NCBI GenBank assembly: GCA_030403585.1
Contig: JAUEPE010000031.1
Location: forward strand, 1 to 64,000
Direction: 5' to 3'
DNA from: Frankia sp. RB7
GTDB lineage: Bacteria > Pseudomonadota > Alphaproteobacteria > Rhizobiales > Xanthobacteraceae
DNA length: 64,000 bases
Below, piece after piece: positions 25,295 through 34,213 of the stretch (positions are counted from its first letter, which is position 1; every line of letters begins with the position of its first letter). The position numbers were made by a program, and so were the translations under genes. The notes under the pieces are model-generated. The model had not been told where the DNA came from, made no database searches, and saw only the letters and a list, made by a program, of their open reading frames with translations.

Positions 25295-26269
25295 TCAGGA
25301 TTTGTCGAACCGTTTCACGACGTCGGCCCATTTCGCGATGTCGCCGCGCAGGAATTTGTCGAACTCCTCCGGCGTCATCGACATGGGTACCGCACCCTGG
25401 TCGGTCCAGAGTTTGACGACGTCGGGCCGCCTCACCATCGCGTTCACGGCTGAATTGAGCTTGTCGATGACGGGCTTTGGCGTGCCCATTGGGGCCATCA
25501 GGCCGAGCCAGATCGTCGCCTCGTAGCCGGGAACGCCGGCCTCGCCGGCAGTCGGCACATTGGGCAGCACCGCGGATCTCTGCTGGCCGGTGGTCGCGAG
25601 CGCGCGGACCTGGTTCTCGCTGATGTTCGGCGCCATCGCCGGCACCGCGTCGATCATCATCTGCACCTGCCCACCGATCACGCCGCTGCGCGCCTCGCCG
25701 CTGTTGCGGTAGGGGACGTGGACGAGGTCGATGCCGGCCATCGCTTTGAACAGTTCGCCAGCCATATGGTAGGGCGTGCCCTGGCCGGAAGAAGCGTAGT
25801 TCAACTTGCCCGGCTGCGCCTTGGCGAACGCGATGAACTCCTGCAGCGTCTTCGCGGGAACTTGCGGGTTCACCACGATGACGAGATCGGAATAGTTCAC
25901 CGGCGCGATCGGCGCGAGGTCGCGCATCAAATCGTATTTGCGCTGTTCCGGCGTCAACAGCGATTCATTCGCGGTCTGGGTGTTGGACATCATCAGCAGC
26001 GTGTAGCCGTCGGCCGGCGACTTCGCCGCTTCGATCGTGCCGATGACGCCGCCCGCGCCGGTGCGGTTCTCGACCACGAAGGGCTGGCCAAAGCGCTCCT
26101 GCAGCACCTGGCCGATCAGCCGGGCCGCGACGTCGGCCGGGCCGCCGGCGCCAAAGGGCACCACGATGCGGACCGCGTGCGCGGGATAGCCTTGTGCCAG
26201 GGACGAGGTTGCGGAGAATGCGGTGAGCAGGCCGGCGGCGAGCGCCAGCATCAATTGTCGAGCCGTCAC
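25295..26269 (-). CDS. Tripartite tricarboxylate transporter binding protein (Bug family), orphan
   Basis: This 324-residue Bug/TctC protein begins with GTG 26269, chosen for the GGGAGG ribosome site and for putting the signal peptide (TARQLMLALAAGLLTAFSAT, cleavage after LAQ) first. The mature protein opens YPAHAVRIVVPFGAGGPADV, and the family loop GQPFVVENRTGAGGVIG follows. Bug proteins bind carboxylates in the periplasm. There is no TctA/TctB pair adjacent, as is common for the many orphan Bug genes in this group. Confidence 0.88.
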   Translation of the reverse strand: MTARQLMLALAAGLLTAFSATSSLAQGYPAHAVRIVVPFGAGGPADVAARLIGQVLQERFGQPFVVENRTGAGGVIGTIEAAKSPADGYTLLMMSNTQTANESLLTPEQRKYDLMRDLAPIAPVNYSDLVIVVNPQVPAKTLQEFIAFAKAQPGKLNYASSGQGTPYHMAGELFKAMAGIDLVHVPYRNSGEARSGVIGGQVQMMIDAVPAMAPNISENQVRALATTGQQRSAVLPNVPTAGEAGVPGYEATIWLGLMAPMGTPKPVIDKLNSAVNAMVRRPDVVKLWTDQGAVPMSMTPEEFDKFLRGDIAKWADVVKRFDKS

Positions 26270-26503
26270 GCCCACCTCCCTGAACTCGTTTTTGTTGACC
26301 GGCACTGTAGCGGCAGCGCGCGCGGGCTGTCGACGCCTCACAAAGTCGATTCTGGTCGGAATATCGGGCCGTTTTCGGTGTGGCCGCCGGGCATTTCGCG
26401 GTCGCGGGAGGAAGACGCCACGTGCACGGTTTGAGCATTTTGCATGGGCATTGCCGGATAAATGCCCTCGGCTGCCCGGTATTTTGGTGTTACGAAATTG
26501 GCC

Positions 26504-28594
26504 ATGAACCAGCACGCCAAGATCGAGATCCGCCACTCCACCTGTCCGCATGATTGCCCGTCGGCCTGTGCGCTCGATATCGAGGTGATCGAAGGCCGCA
26601 GCATTGGCCGCGTCCGCGGTTCGAAAAAGCAGACCTACACGGCGGGTGTGGTCTGCGCCAAGGTCGCTCGCTACGCCGAGCGCATCCATCATCCGGAGCG
26701 GTTGACATTTCCGATGCGCCGAACGGGTGCGAAAGGCTCCGGCGAGTTTGCGCGGATTTCCTGGGACGAGGCGCTGGACGAGATCGCCGATCGCTTCAAC
26801 CAGGCCGAGCGCGAGTTCGGCGCGGAATCGATCTGGCCGTACTACTACGCCGGCACGATGGGGCTGGTGATGCGCGACGGCCTCAACCGTCTGACGCATG
26901 TGAAAAAATATTCACGCTTCTACCAGACCATTTGCGCCAATGTCGGGCGCATCGGCTTTGCGATCGGGACCGGCAAGATCGCCGGCGCCGATCCGCGCGA
27001 GATGGCGCTGTCCGACCTCGTCGTGATCTGGGGCACCAACCCGGTCAACACGCAGGTCAACGTGATGACGCATGCCGCGCGAGCGCGGAAGGAGCGCGGC
27101 GCGAAAATCGCGGCGGTCGACATCTACGATAACGACACCATGAAGCAGGCTGATATCAAGATCCTGCTGCGGCCCGGCACCGACGGCGCGTTTGCCTGCG
27201 GCGTGATGCATGTTCTCTTTCGCGACGGCCACGCCGATCGCGTCTATATGGACAAATATACCGACTGCCCCGCCGAGCTCGAGGCGCATCTGCAGACACG
27301 CACGCCGGAATGGGCGTCTGCGATTTGCGGCGTGCCGGTGGCGGAGATCGAGGCCTTCGCCAAGGCGGTCGGCGAGATCAAGCGGACCTTCTTCCGGCTC
27401 GGCTACGGCTTTACGCGTTCGCGCAACGGCGCGACGCAGATGCATGCGGCGAACTGCATTCCCGCGGTGACCGGCGCCTGGCAGTACGAGGGCGGCGGCG
27501 CGTTCTTCAATAATTACGCGCTGTGGCACTTCAACGAAGCCATCATCGAAGGTCACGATGCACTCGACAAGTCGATCCGCGCGCTCGACCAGTCGCAGAT
27601 CGGCCGTATCCTCACCGGCGATGCCGACGCTCTGCTTGGCAAGGGTCCGGTCAAGGCGATGCTGATCCAGAACACCAACCCGATGACGGTTGCGCCGGAG
27701 CAGGCGCTGGTGCGGCAAGGTTTTGCGCGCGAAGATCTGTTCGTCGCGGTGCACGAGCAGTTCATGACCGAGACGGCGCTTATGGCCGACATCGTGCTGC
27801 CGGCGACCATGTTCACGGAGCATGACGACCTCTATTACGGCGGCGGCCATCAGCACATCTCGGTCGGCCCCAAGCTGATCGACCCGCCCGGCGAATGCCG
27901 CTCGAACCACCAGGTGTTGCAGGCGCTGGCGCCGCGGCTCGGCGCGAAGCACCGCGGTTTCGACATGACGCCGCGTGAGTTGATCGACGCGACGCTGAAG
28001 CTCAGCGACCACGGCGACATCGCCGGCCTCGAAGCCGACATCTGGCGCGATCTGCAGCCGGACTTCCGCACCTCGCATTATCTCGATGGCTTCGCGCACG
28101 CCGACAAGAAGTTTCACTTCAAGGCCGACTGGGCGCATCCGCCGTTCGGTCAGATGATGGGCGAGTTCGACAAGATGCCGTCGCTGCCCGACCATTGGGC
28201 CGTGATCGAGCACACCGATCAGGCCCATCCGTTTCGGCTCGCGACCAGCCCGTCGCGCAGCTTCCTCAACACGACCTTCAACGAGACTCCGTCCTCGCAG
28301 GCGCGCGAGGGCAAGGCGAGCGTGATGATCCATCCGCTGGACGCGGCGTCCCTCGACATCGCCGACGGCGACGCCGTGACGCTCGGCAACACCCGCGGCG
28401 AGACCACGCTGATTGCCAAGCTGTTCGAGGGCGTGCGGCGCGGCGTGCTGATCGCGGAGTCCGTGCAGCCGAACAAGAATCATATCGGTGGCCGCGGCAT
28501 CAACATGTTGACGGGAGCCGAAGCGGTCGCGCCGATCGGTGGCGCTGCGTTCCACGACAACAAGGTCTGGATCAGGAAAGCGGCCGCGGCCTGA
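26504..28594 (+). CDS. Molybdopterin-dependent oxidoreductase with N-terminal [4Fe-4S] site
   Basis: This 696-residue DMSO-reductase-family protein has four cysteines C14, C18, C22 and C51 (CPHDCPSAC ... GVVCAK) that bind a [4Fe-4S] cluster. It has molybdopterin-binding segments such as VIWGTNPVNTQVNVMT and a C-terminal molydop-binding domain (about 575-690, with GDAVTLGNTRGETTLIAK). A cysteine in QTICANVG is at the position expected for a molybdenum ligand. There is no Tat signal, so it is probably cytoplasmic. The substrate is unknown. It is divergent from the Bug gene and followed by a crotonase-fold gene. ATG 26504 is used; an upstream ATG would add 14 unconserved residues. Confidence 0.85.
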   Translation: MNQHAKIEIRHSTCPHDCPSACALDIEVIEGRSIGRVRGSKKQTYTAGVVCAKVARYAERIHHPERLTFPMRRTGAKGSGEFARISWDEALDEIADRFNQAEREFGAESIWPYYYAGTMGLVMRDGLNRLTHVKKYSRFYQTICANVGRIGFAIGTGKIAGADPREMALSDLVVIWGTNPVNTQVNVMTHAARARKERGAKIAAVDIYDNDTMKQADIKILLRPGTDGAFACGVMHVLFRDGHADRVYMDKYTDCPAELEAHLQTRTPEWASAICGVPVAEIEAFAKAVGEIKRTFFRLGYGFTRSRNGATQMHAANCIPAVTGAWQYEGGGAFFNNYALWHFNEAIIEGHDALDKSIRALDQSQIGRILTGDADALLGKGPVKAMLIQNTNPMTVAPEQALVRQGFAREDLFVAVHEQFMTETALMADIVLPATMFTEHDDLYYGGGHQHISVGPKLIDPPGECRSNHQVLQALAPRLGAKHRGFDMTPRELIDATLKLSDHGDIAGLEADIWRDLQPDFRTSHYLDGFAHADKKFHFKADWAHPPFGQMMGEFDKMPSLPDHWAVIEHTDQAHPFRLATSPSRSFLNTTFNETPSSQAREGKASVMIHPLDAASLDIADGDAVTLGNTRGETTLIAKLFEGVRRGVLIAESVQPNKNHIGGRGINMLTGAEAVAPIGGAAFHDNKVWIRKAAAA

Positions 28595-28619
28595 GCCGCG
28601 CTCGCGCGCAAATTTGTGT

Positions 28620-28642
28620 CGAGGCGCTAATGCGGCGCCTCG
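28620..28642. terminator. GC-rich stem-loop between oxidoreductase and crotonase genes
   Basis: An 8-bp perfect stem, CGAGGCGC/GCGCCTCG, encloses a 7-base loop. No T-run follows, so it is an attenuator or a weak Rho-assisted end rather than a classical terminator. Confidence 0.35.
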
Positions 28643-28715
28643 TGACAGATTGCCCTTGCACCTCGCGCCCGGGCTGCCGCAAATGGCGGCAAACCGGGAG
28701 CAAGGATCAAGCGTC

Positions 28716-29498
28716 ATGACCGACAGCACAGGCGTCATCACCGAGAAGCGCGGGCAGGCGTTCTGGATCACCATCAACCGGCCGGAGAAGCGCAACGCGC
28801 TGAACGGCGACGTCATCGCCGGCATCACACGCGGCTATCGCGACGCGCATGAGGACAAGGATGTCCGCGTCATCGTGCTGACCGGCGCGGGCGACAAGGC
28901 GTTTTGCGCCGGCGCGGATCTGCAGAATTCCGGTGCGGCTTTCGCGATGGATCATTCCAAACCGAATGTCGATTATGCCGATCTGCTGCGACTGTCGCAG
29001 AACGCCACCAAGCCCGCGATTGCGCGCGTCGGCGGCGTCTGCATGGCCGGCGGCATGGGGCTTCTTTGCATGACCGACATGGCGGTGGCGGCCGATCACG
29101 TCATCTTCGGCCTGCCGGAGGTGAAGGTCGGCGTGTTTCCGATGCAGGTGCTGAGCCTGTTGCAGGAGATCTCACCGCGACGCCTCGTCAACGAATGGGC
29201 GCTTACCGGCGAGCCGTTCGATGCGAAGGCGGCGCAAGCTGCGGGCCTGCTCAACTACGTCGTGCCCACGGCCGAGCTCGATGCCAAGGTCGACTGGCTG
29301 ATCGGCCGCATCATCGACAAATCCCCGACCGCGATCCGCCGCGGCAAATACGCGATGCGCGCCATCGCCTCGATGTCGTTCGACGAGAGCATCGCCTACA
29401 CCGAAAGCCAGATCGCGCTGCTCGCGATGACCGAGGACGCGAAGGAGGGACTGAAGGCGTTTGGCGAGAAGCGCAAGCCAGTCTGGACGGGCAGGTGA
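28716..29498 (+). CDS. Crotonase-fold (enoyl-CoA hydratase/isomerase family) protein
   Basis: This 260-residue protein has crotonase motifs ADLQ in the oxyanion region and the GGVCMAGGMGLLCMTD helix. In true hydratases this helix carries a catalytic Glu (GGCEL); here the position is Gly (GGMGL). The second Glu in LPEVKVG is kept. The reaction may therefore be isomerisation or thioester hydrolysis rather than hydration. AAGGA lies 9 bases before ATG 28716. It is the second gene after the molybdopterin oxidoreductase (121 bp gap with a stem-loop). Confidence 0.82.
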   Translation: MTDSTGVITEKRGQAFWITINRPEKRNALNGDVIAGITRGYRDAHEDKDVRVIVLTGAGDKAFCAGADLQNSGAAFAMDHSKPNVDYADLLRLSQNATKPAIARVGGVCMAGGMGLLCMTDMAVAADHVIFGLPEVKVGVFPMQVLSLLQEISPRRLVNEWALTGEPFDAKAAQAAGLLNYVVPTAELDAKVDWLIGRIIDKSPTAIRRGKYAMRAIASMSFDESIAYTESQIALLAMTEDAKEGLKAFGEKRKPVWTGR

Positions 29499-29760
29499 GT
29501 GGTTGGATTCGAGCCTCTATCTTGAAGGGCCCGCGGCTTAAACTGCTTCGTGTATTGTCATTCCGAGAGGTGACTATCGCCCACTCGGCCACGGATTGAT
29601 CGCGAGGCCTCTTCGAGGCCCTGATCTGTTGCTTGCGCGTACGCTTGGCATAGGAGAGCAGTTGGCGAGCTGATCGATGGCGACCAGCGGTGCGCAAGTC
29701 CGCATCCGTTAGATCGCTGTCTGCGCCTTCGGTGATCGGTTCTTGCGGGCTTCGGCTTCG

Positions 29761-30038
29761 AGGCGGCAGCGGATCGATTGGTCAGAAGCAGATCCGCGTT
29801 CTGGCCGCGTCATGATGCATCGCCAATGTCGGGAATGTGTTGCTGCTCGGCCCGCCCTGGCGTTGGCAAGACGCTCTTGTCGATCGCGCTTGCGCGAGAA
29901 GCTGGCGGCATACATGGTGCAGTTCACCACGGAGACGACGCTGATTGCTGGTCTCGCTAAGGCCCATGTCGAGAAACTGCTCGCGCTTGCGAAGCCCAAG
30001 CTTCTTAGGTGGACGAGCTCGGCATTCTGCCAGCTCTA
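29761..30038 (+). pseudogene. istB: Remnant of IS21-family helper ATPase istB
   Basis: Pieces of IstB can be read in order but in different frames: SIGQKQIRVLAAS, then after a stop NVLLLGPP, then GVGKTLLSIALAREAGG, then VQFTTETTLIAGLAKAH with KLLALAKPKLL, then VDELGILPAL. This is the Walker A to Walker B part of IstB, interrupted by at least three frameshifts and a stop. No intact istA or terminal repeats were found. It is an old insertion-sequence scar at the left side of a mobile region. Confidence 0.72.
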
Positions 30039-30209
30039 GCTAGACGCATCCGGAACCGGACGCCGCAAGAAACCAACCTTGTGGCATCCGGGTCGACGTT
30101 TGCGACCGGCAGTCATTTCGCATGTTGTCGATGAGGACCTCGGAAAACTCACATTTGCAGGACCGGTCGCAGCCGTCATTCCAGAGCTGGCTGCGAGTCG
30201 GATTTCGCA

Positions 30210-31320
30210 ACGACCGATGATCCAGACGACCTATGGACGGACGAGTTCGAGGACTAGCTCGTCAAGGGTGCAGCCGAAGACTCCGCTGCTGGCGAGCAGG
30301 AGACCGCAAAACGGCCACGTCTTTTGCGCTACGCCATTTTGGCGTCGCGCTCCGGCAATTCAATCTATGAGCGGCTCGCTGCCGAGATCGAGACAGAGTC
30401 TCCGGGCATCGGCCTCACGCCGGCTTGGCTCGACAAGCCCGATGCGGTAGGCGGTATTGCGCTTGCAACCGAACTGGACAGACTGGCAGTCGCCGAGGAC
30501 AGGTCCGAGTCCGAGGCCTCGCCGATTGCGCACGGCTGTTCTCACTCTCACTGCCACGCGACACTGCGCTCGAGGACGAGCACCTTCGCGTTGCACACGC
30601 GCTTCTCGCCGCGCTTCGCAATCTCCCGGAGGGCATCCCGGCTTCGCTTGCCGCCGAGGCCGAGACCTATGGCTGGGCGGCTCTTCCGATCTGCGGCAAC
30701 GAGGTCATTGGAGCGTTGGAGACGCCGGCGATATTGGCCGCAGCAACGCTTGGAGCGCGAATGGCGGAGCTCCGGCTCGACGAGGCTACGGAGACTGCAT
30801 TTGCGCGCGCGAGAGAACGTTCACGGAAATCCATCGAAGCCGAGGCTGCATCTCAACTCGGTCCGATCAGAGACCGCGCGGTGATACCTGCAGACCACGT
30901 GGTGGTGGTGGTGGTGGTGCGGACGGACCCGATCGCGACGGCCGGCCACAAGTTGAAAGACATCATCGCACCGTTGAAGAGCGTCATGGACGTCCCCTTG
31001 CCGCTCATCAGAACGCCGCCGCTCGCGGAGGTCGGCCGCCAGCTTCTTTCAGAGTTCCCCTATGCCGCCGGCGTGATCGATTTCGTGCTTTCGGATCTCA
31101 TCGCCCGTCCGACAGTCGGCTTCCGCCCACTGCTGATGGTGGGCCGTGATCGCCGATATCCTGCGCGACAGGGGCATGGACAATCGCTGGATCGGCCACC
31201 TGACCCTGAATGAAACGGGCGCCATTGTGCATCACTGGCGCGGCGGATCGAGCAGAAAGCTTCGCCGCCTTGTTGAGGTCGTGTTGCATGAGCGCAACGT
31301 TCACGCAAGACGCCACTGAC
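30210..31320 (+). pseudogene. Decayed AAA+ (Lon-like) ATPase gene with the ATPase core deleted
   Basis: A reading starts near 30210 (DDPDDLWTDEFED), meets an in-frame TAG at 30255-30257, continues (GEQETAKRPRLLRYAILAS), shifts frame near 30505 and goes on through ALEDEHLRVAHALLAALRN to RPTVGFRPLLMVG at about 31140. That is where a Walker A loop should follow. The frame then joins VIADILRDRGMDNRWIGHLT and a C-terminal basic helix ending at 31320. The central ATPase domain is therefore missing. The N- and C-terminal ends resemble an AAA/Lon-type protein; the family assignment is tentative. Confidence 0.55.
30899..30919. repeat. (GTG)7 microsatellite inside the ATPase pseudogene
   Basis: Seven perfect GTG triplets encode a run of valines in the decayed ATPase frame. 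This looks like slippage expansion in a gene no longer under selection. Confidence 0.7.
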
Positions 31321-31527
31321 GGATGTCGACCAATCTGCGACGAGGACACTCACAGCGCTGGTCGACATCACGCGACCAGTGTTTCAGTGTGGCAGGCCGC
31401 CCCGCTTTCTTCGCCGCGGGCCGGCGCTCGTGCAAACAGCGGCGCGCGCTTGACGTTCGCTGGATCTCGACCCTCTACCTCCGTTAAAATTCCGAGGCCT
31501 TGCGCCGCATTCGGTTGGCGCACAGAA

Positions 31528-32820
31528 TTAGCCCGGCCCAAAGCCAGCAGTAGGAGGGGAGTCGCGGTCCTCAGGCAGCTCGGCTTCGCTTTTGCACTCC
31601 TCGCTTTCGCTGTCGACCGGCGCTCCCGCGGGTTTGACGGAAGTCACAAATCGAACCAGGTCCTCGACAGGGCGCTCGACCCATCGGTCGTCTTCCCAAA
31701 GGAGCTTGACCGCGGTTTCGAGAACGCATTCCATGCGTGCGGAGCCGGCCAGCTCGGACGCGGTTGGAAGCTCGCCCGTCGTCGAGCCGGGACCGGTATT
31801 CTCTTCGTAGACGAGGCGCTGGCGCTGAATGCGGAGCGTCGCCAGGCCGTGTTCCAGATAATCGGTCTTGCGCTGACGGCGAAGAGTGAAGCTGCGGTCG
31901 TCTTGTGATGCTCGCGGCGGGTTCTTTCGAACCGAAGCTAGCGGATCCGTTTTCAGACGCAACAGCGCGGGTGCCCGATCCTCCAACTCCTTCCGAACGA
32001 CGGCTGCATCTCTCCCTACGATCCTGTGCAAAGCACCGACGAATGTTTTTCCATGGTAGAACGCGGTAACGCCCTCCGCTGTTCCCGCCCGGACGTCTAC
32101 ACCGTTCTGCTCTAGAAAAGACGTTACCTCGGACTCGCCCGCGCCGCTCGACCACAACCGCTCCAGCCGGGCCTGAAACGAAGCGAGGTCGAAACCTGCG
32201 GATTGAGCCGACCTGCGCATGCTGTCCCGCATCCGGGCCGGTCTGCGGACCCGAGCATTTCCAGGTGCTTCCGAGAGCCATCTGGCCGCATGAGGAGATC
32301 CCTCCGCGGTGAGGGCTTCGACGATGGAATCGCGGTACGGAGTCAACGGAGCCACTGCCCCGATCTCGTAGGCCGCAAGCACCATAACCTTGTGGAGCCT
32401 GGGCAGGACCTGGCGCATATCGAGAGCGCGCAACGAGATCGGCGAAATATGGCCCAAGATTACGTGTAGGTGATTGCCGCCTCCGCCTGCCCGCGCACGG
32501 ATCTTCTTGTTGTGCGAAAAAGCCATCAAAGGATTGTCGGCGGCGTTCAATTCTTGCACGATCAGATCGATGACCCGACGACGCTCGCTCAGGCGCAATG
32601 TTTTCGTCGGCGAGACGATGATCTGCCAATAGGCGATGCTCGCCTTGGGGCTCCCGGCTTTGAGAGCGGCCATAACCTCGAAGCCTTCCACGGAGTGATG
32701 AACATAGAGATTGCGAACCGCAAAGAATTCGGGTTGCTGACCTTCCTGCTTCCAGAGATGGCGATCCAAGCGCAAACTGGCGGCTCTGGATCCGCGATAG
32801 CTGTAGAGGCGTACAATCAT
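31528..32820 (-). CDS. Relaxase-like mobilization nuclease
   Basis: This 430-residue protein contains a relaxase-type metal motif H117-L-H119 in GGGGNHLHVILGHISP, followed by ALDMRQVLPRLHKVMVLAAYEIG, which resembles the helix after the HxH motif in MOB relaxases. Tyrosines near the N-terminus (positions 6, 8 and 39) are candidates for the nicking residue. The C-terminal 200 residues are not recognised. Its ATG overlaps the stop of the ribbon-helix-helix gene (ATGA), the usual mobC-relaxase coupling. The family match is by motif only. Confidence 0.6.
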   Translation of the reverse strand: MIVRLYSYRGSRAASLRLDRHLWKQEGQQPEFFAVRNLYVHHSVEGFEVMAALKAGSPKASIAYWQIIVSPTKTLRLSERRRVIDLIVQELNAADNPLMAFSHNKKIRARAGGGGNHLHVILGHISPISLRALDMRQVLPRLHKVMVLAAYEIGAVAPLTPYRDSIVEALTAEGSPHAARWLSEAPGNARVRRPARMRDSMRRSAQSAGFDLASFQARLERLWSSGAGESEVTSFLEQNGVDVRAGTAEGVTAFYHGKTFVGALHRIVGRDAAVVRKELEDRAPALLRLKTDPLASVRKNPPRASQDDRSFTLRRQRKTDYLEHGLATLRIQRQRLVYEENTGPGSTTGELPTASELAGSARMECVLETAVKLLWEDDRWVERPVEDLVRFVTSVKPAGAPVDSESEECKSEAELPEDRDSPPTAGFGPG

Positions 32821-33137
32821 TTGAGCCTAATTGCGCGTTCAAGCTGCAGCAGGCTGGTTGCGGCGTCTTTCAGCGCGCCGATGGGCTCGCTGTTCTCGGC
32901 GACATGATGCTGATCGGCCAACTGGTTTCCGGCCCGTATGATCGCCGCATGCAGCTTGGCCAGATCTTGGCGTACATCGTCCAAGGGCGAGCGGCGCCGC
33001 CGAACCGGGTTTCCGGTCAGCTCGGCCCGCACCGCGTCACAAATGTAACAACCCAACGAAATGCCCTTGGATAGCGCCCGCGAGGTGGCCTGCTCCTTGA
33101 GGTCCGGCGGCATTCTGACGGAAAATGGTCGGCTCAT
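32817..33137 (-). CDS. MobC-like ribbon-helix-helix mobilization accessory protein
   Basis: This 106-residue protein has an N-terminal segment SRPFSVRMPPDLKEQATSRA that fits a ribbon-helix-helix DNA-binding fold. The C-terminal part is helical (DDVRQDLAKLHAAIIRAGNQ), like MobC/TraJ-type proteins that bind oriT and recruit relaxase. ATG 33137 is used; an upstream start would add five residues. The stop overlaps the relaxase start by 4 bases. An oriT may lie in the region upstream of this operon. Confidence 0.65.
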   Translation of the reverse strand: MSRPFSVRMPPDLKEQATSRALSKGISLGCYICDAVRAELTGNPVRRRRSPLDDVRQDLAKLHAAIIRAGNQLADQHHVAENSEPIGALKDAATSLLQLERAIRLK

Positions 33138-33195
33138 TGTACTACACCCCATCTCTGGATGCCCGGCGACGGCACGCCCGCTCTGCAGTCCGTGG

Positions 33196-33831
33196 TCAGC
33201 CGGCCGGCAGGCTCAACGGCGTCGTCCACGTGGTACGGCTGCTGCCGATTTTCGCGGCCGCACGATCGGCAAGGTGCCCCATGAACAAGCGAGCCGGCGG
33301 CCGCTCCTCGATGAAGGCGCGCAGGAGCAGGCAATGCTGGAGATCAAGTGCCTCGATGATGATTTCGGCCATCTGCTCGGAATGACCGGAAATCGATTCC
33401 TTGGCCGTGCTGGTGGTGCCACCGCCCCGACCGATCGCTTCCGTGACCCACTCGACCGTGACCCGCTCGCCGCGGCGCACGCGTGCGAGCACCTCGTGCA
33501 CGATGGTCGGGTCCACCGACGAGGCCCCGAGATCTTCCGCCGCGGTCAGCGGTAACCGATACACGTCCTCCCCGTGAGACTGGAACAATCTTGCGGCATT
33601 CATATACCGCTGGGCGGTGCGCGGCTTGAACCCGAGGACCAGACGGCACCACCGCAAAAACAGGCCATTCCGTTCGTGAAGTTCCTTGGCTTCCAAAAGC
33701 GCAAAACCGTTCGACACCCCTGTCCTGGTCTTCGTGCCCTCACCGTTCGAGATCATCGCGGCCAGCTGCTCCAGCCTCTCCATCGCATGGAACGAGACCC
33801 CGCTATAGTCATAGCTTTCGCCCTTCATCAT
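33196..33831 (-). CDS. DUF3102-like protein of mobile elements
   Basis: This 211-residue protein contains FALLEAKELHERNGLFLRWC followed by FKPRTAQRYMNAARL, similar to the helical DUF3102 region found in plasmid and phage proteins (growing 'LLEAK...W...RTAQRYM'). The function is unknown; related proteins may bind DNA. GGAG lies 9 bases before ATG 33831. It is first in an operon with the RHH and relaxase-like genes (58 bp gap), behind the promoter at 33880-33907. Confidence 0.6.
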   Translation of the reverse strand: MMKGESYDYSGVSFHAMERLEQLAAMISNGEGTKTRTGVSNGFALLEAKELHERNGLFLRWCRLVLGFKPRTAQRYMNAARLFQSHGEDVYRLPLTAAEDLGASSVDPTIVHEVLARVRRGERVTVEWVTEAIGRGGGTTSTAKESISGHSEQMAEIIIEALDLQHCLLLRAFIEERPPARLFMGHLADRAAAKIGSSRTTWTTPLSLPAG

Positions 33832-33879
33832 GATCGCGTTCTCCAACGGAAAGGCTGTTGAACCGGACTAAGAGTGGCC

Positions 33880-33926
33880 AGGATATCGCAGAAGCTGAAA
33901 ATGTCAACAATTTCATAATGTTGGCA
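33880..33926 (-). promoter_or_regulatory. Promoter with overlapping operator for the mobilization operon
   Basis: On the minus strand, TTGACA (33907-33902) and TATCCT (33885-33880) are separated by 16 bases, a good sigma-70 promoter and uncommon in this genome. An inverted repeat TGTCAACA (33902-33909) / TGTTGGCA (33919-33926), with 7 of 8 bases matching, overlaps the -35 box, so a repressor could block it. The rest of 33832-34213 is AT-richer than its surroundings and shows no convincing gene. Confidence 0.5.
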
Positions 33927-34213
33927 ACTTCGTACACTGAACCCGGTATGGAATGCGAAAAGTTTTCGCGTGGCGCGCTCCCTCTTCTTTGCAGCGCAGC
34001 ATCCGCTGACATACGCCGCCCACGCCCAGCACGGCCGGAGCAAGACCAAAGAATGCCTTTCCTTGATCTACCGATAGCCAACGCTCTCGGCGAGGTGGTG
34101 CTCGGCAGTGATCGGCGCCGTCGGGCGGTTCTTTTAAGATCCTTGGAGGGGCTCTCCCTTGATCTTGTCTCAAGATGTTGCTGGCTCTTTTGCGCGGTGA
34201 ACGTGCCGGAAAG

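Noticed and set aside
26912-28828. 638-codon minus-strand frame opposite the molybdopterin oxidoreductase
   Set aside because: Antisense shadow of a gene with an Fe-S site and molybdopterin motifs.
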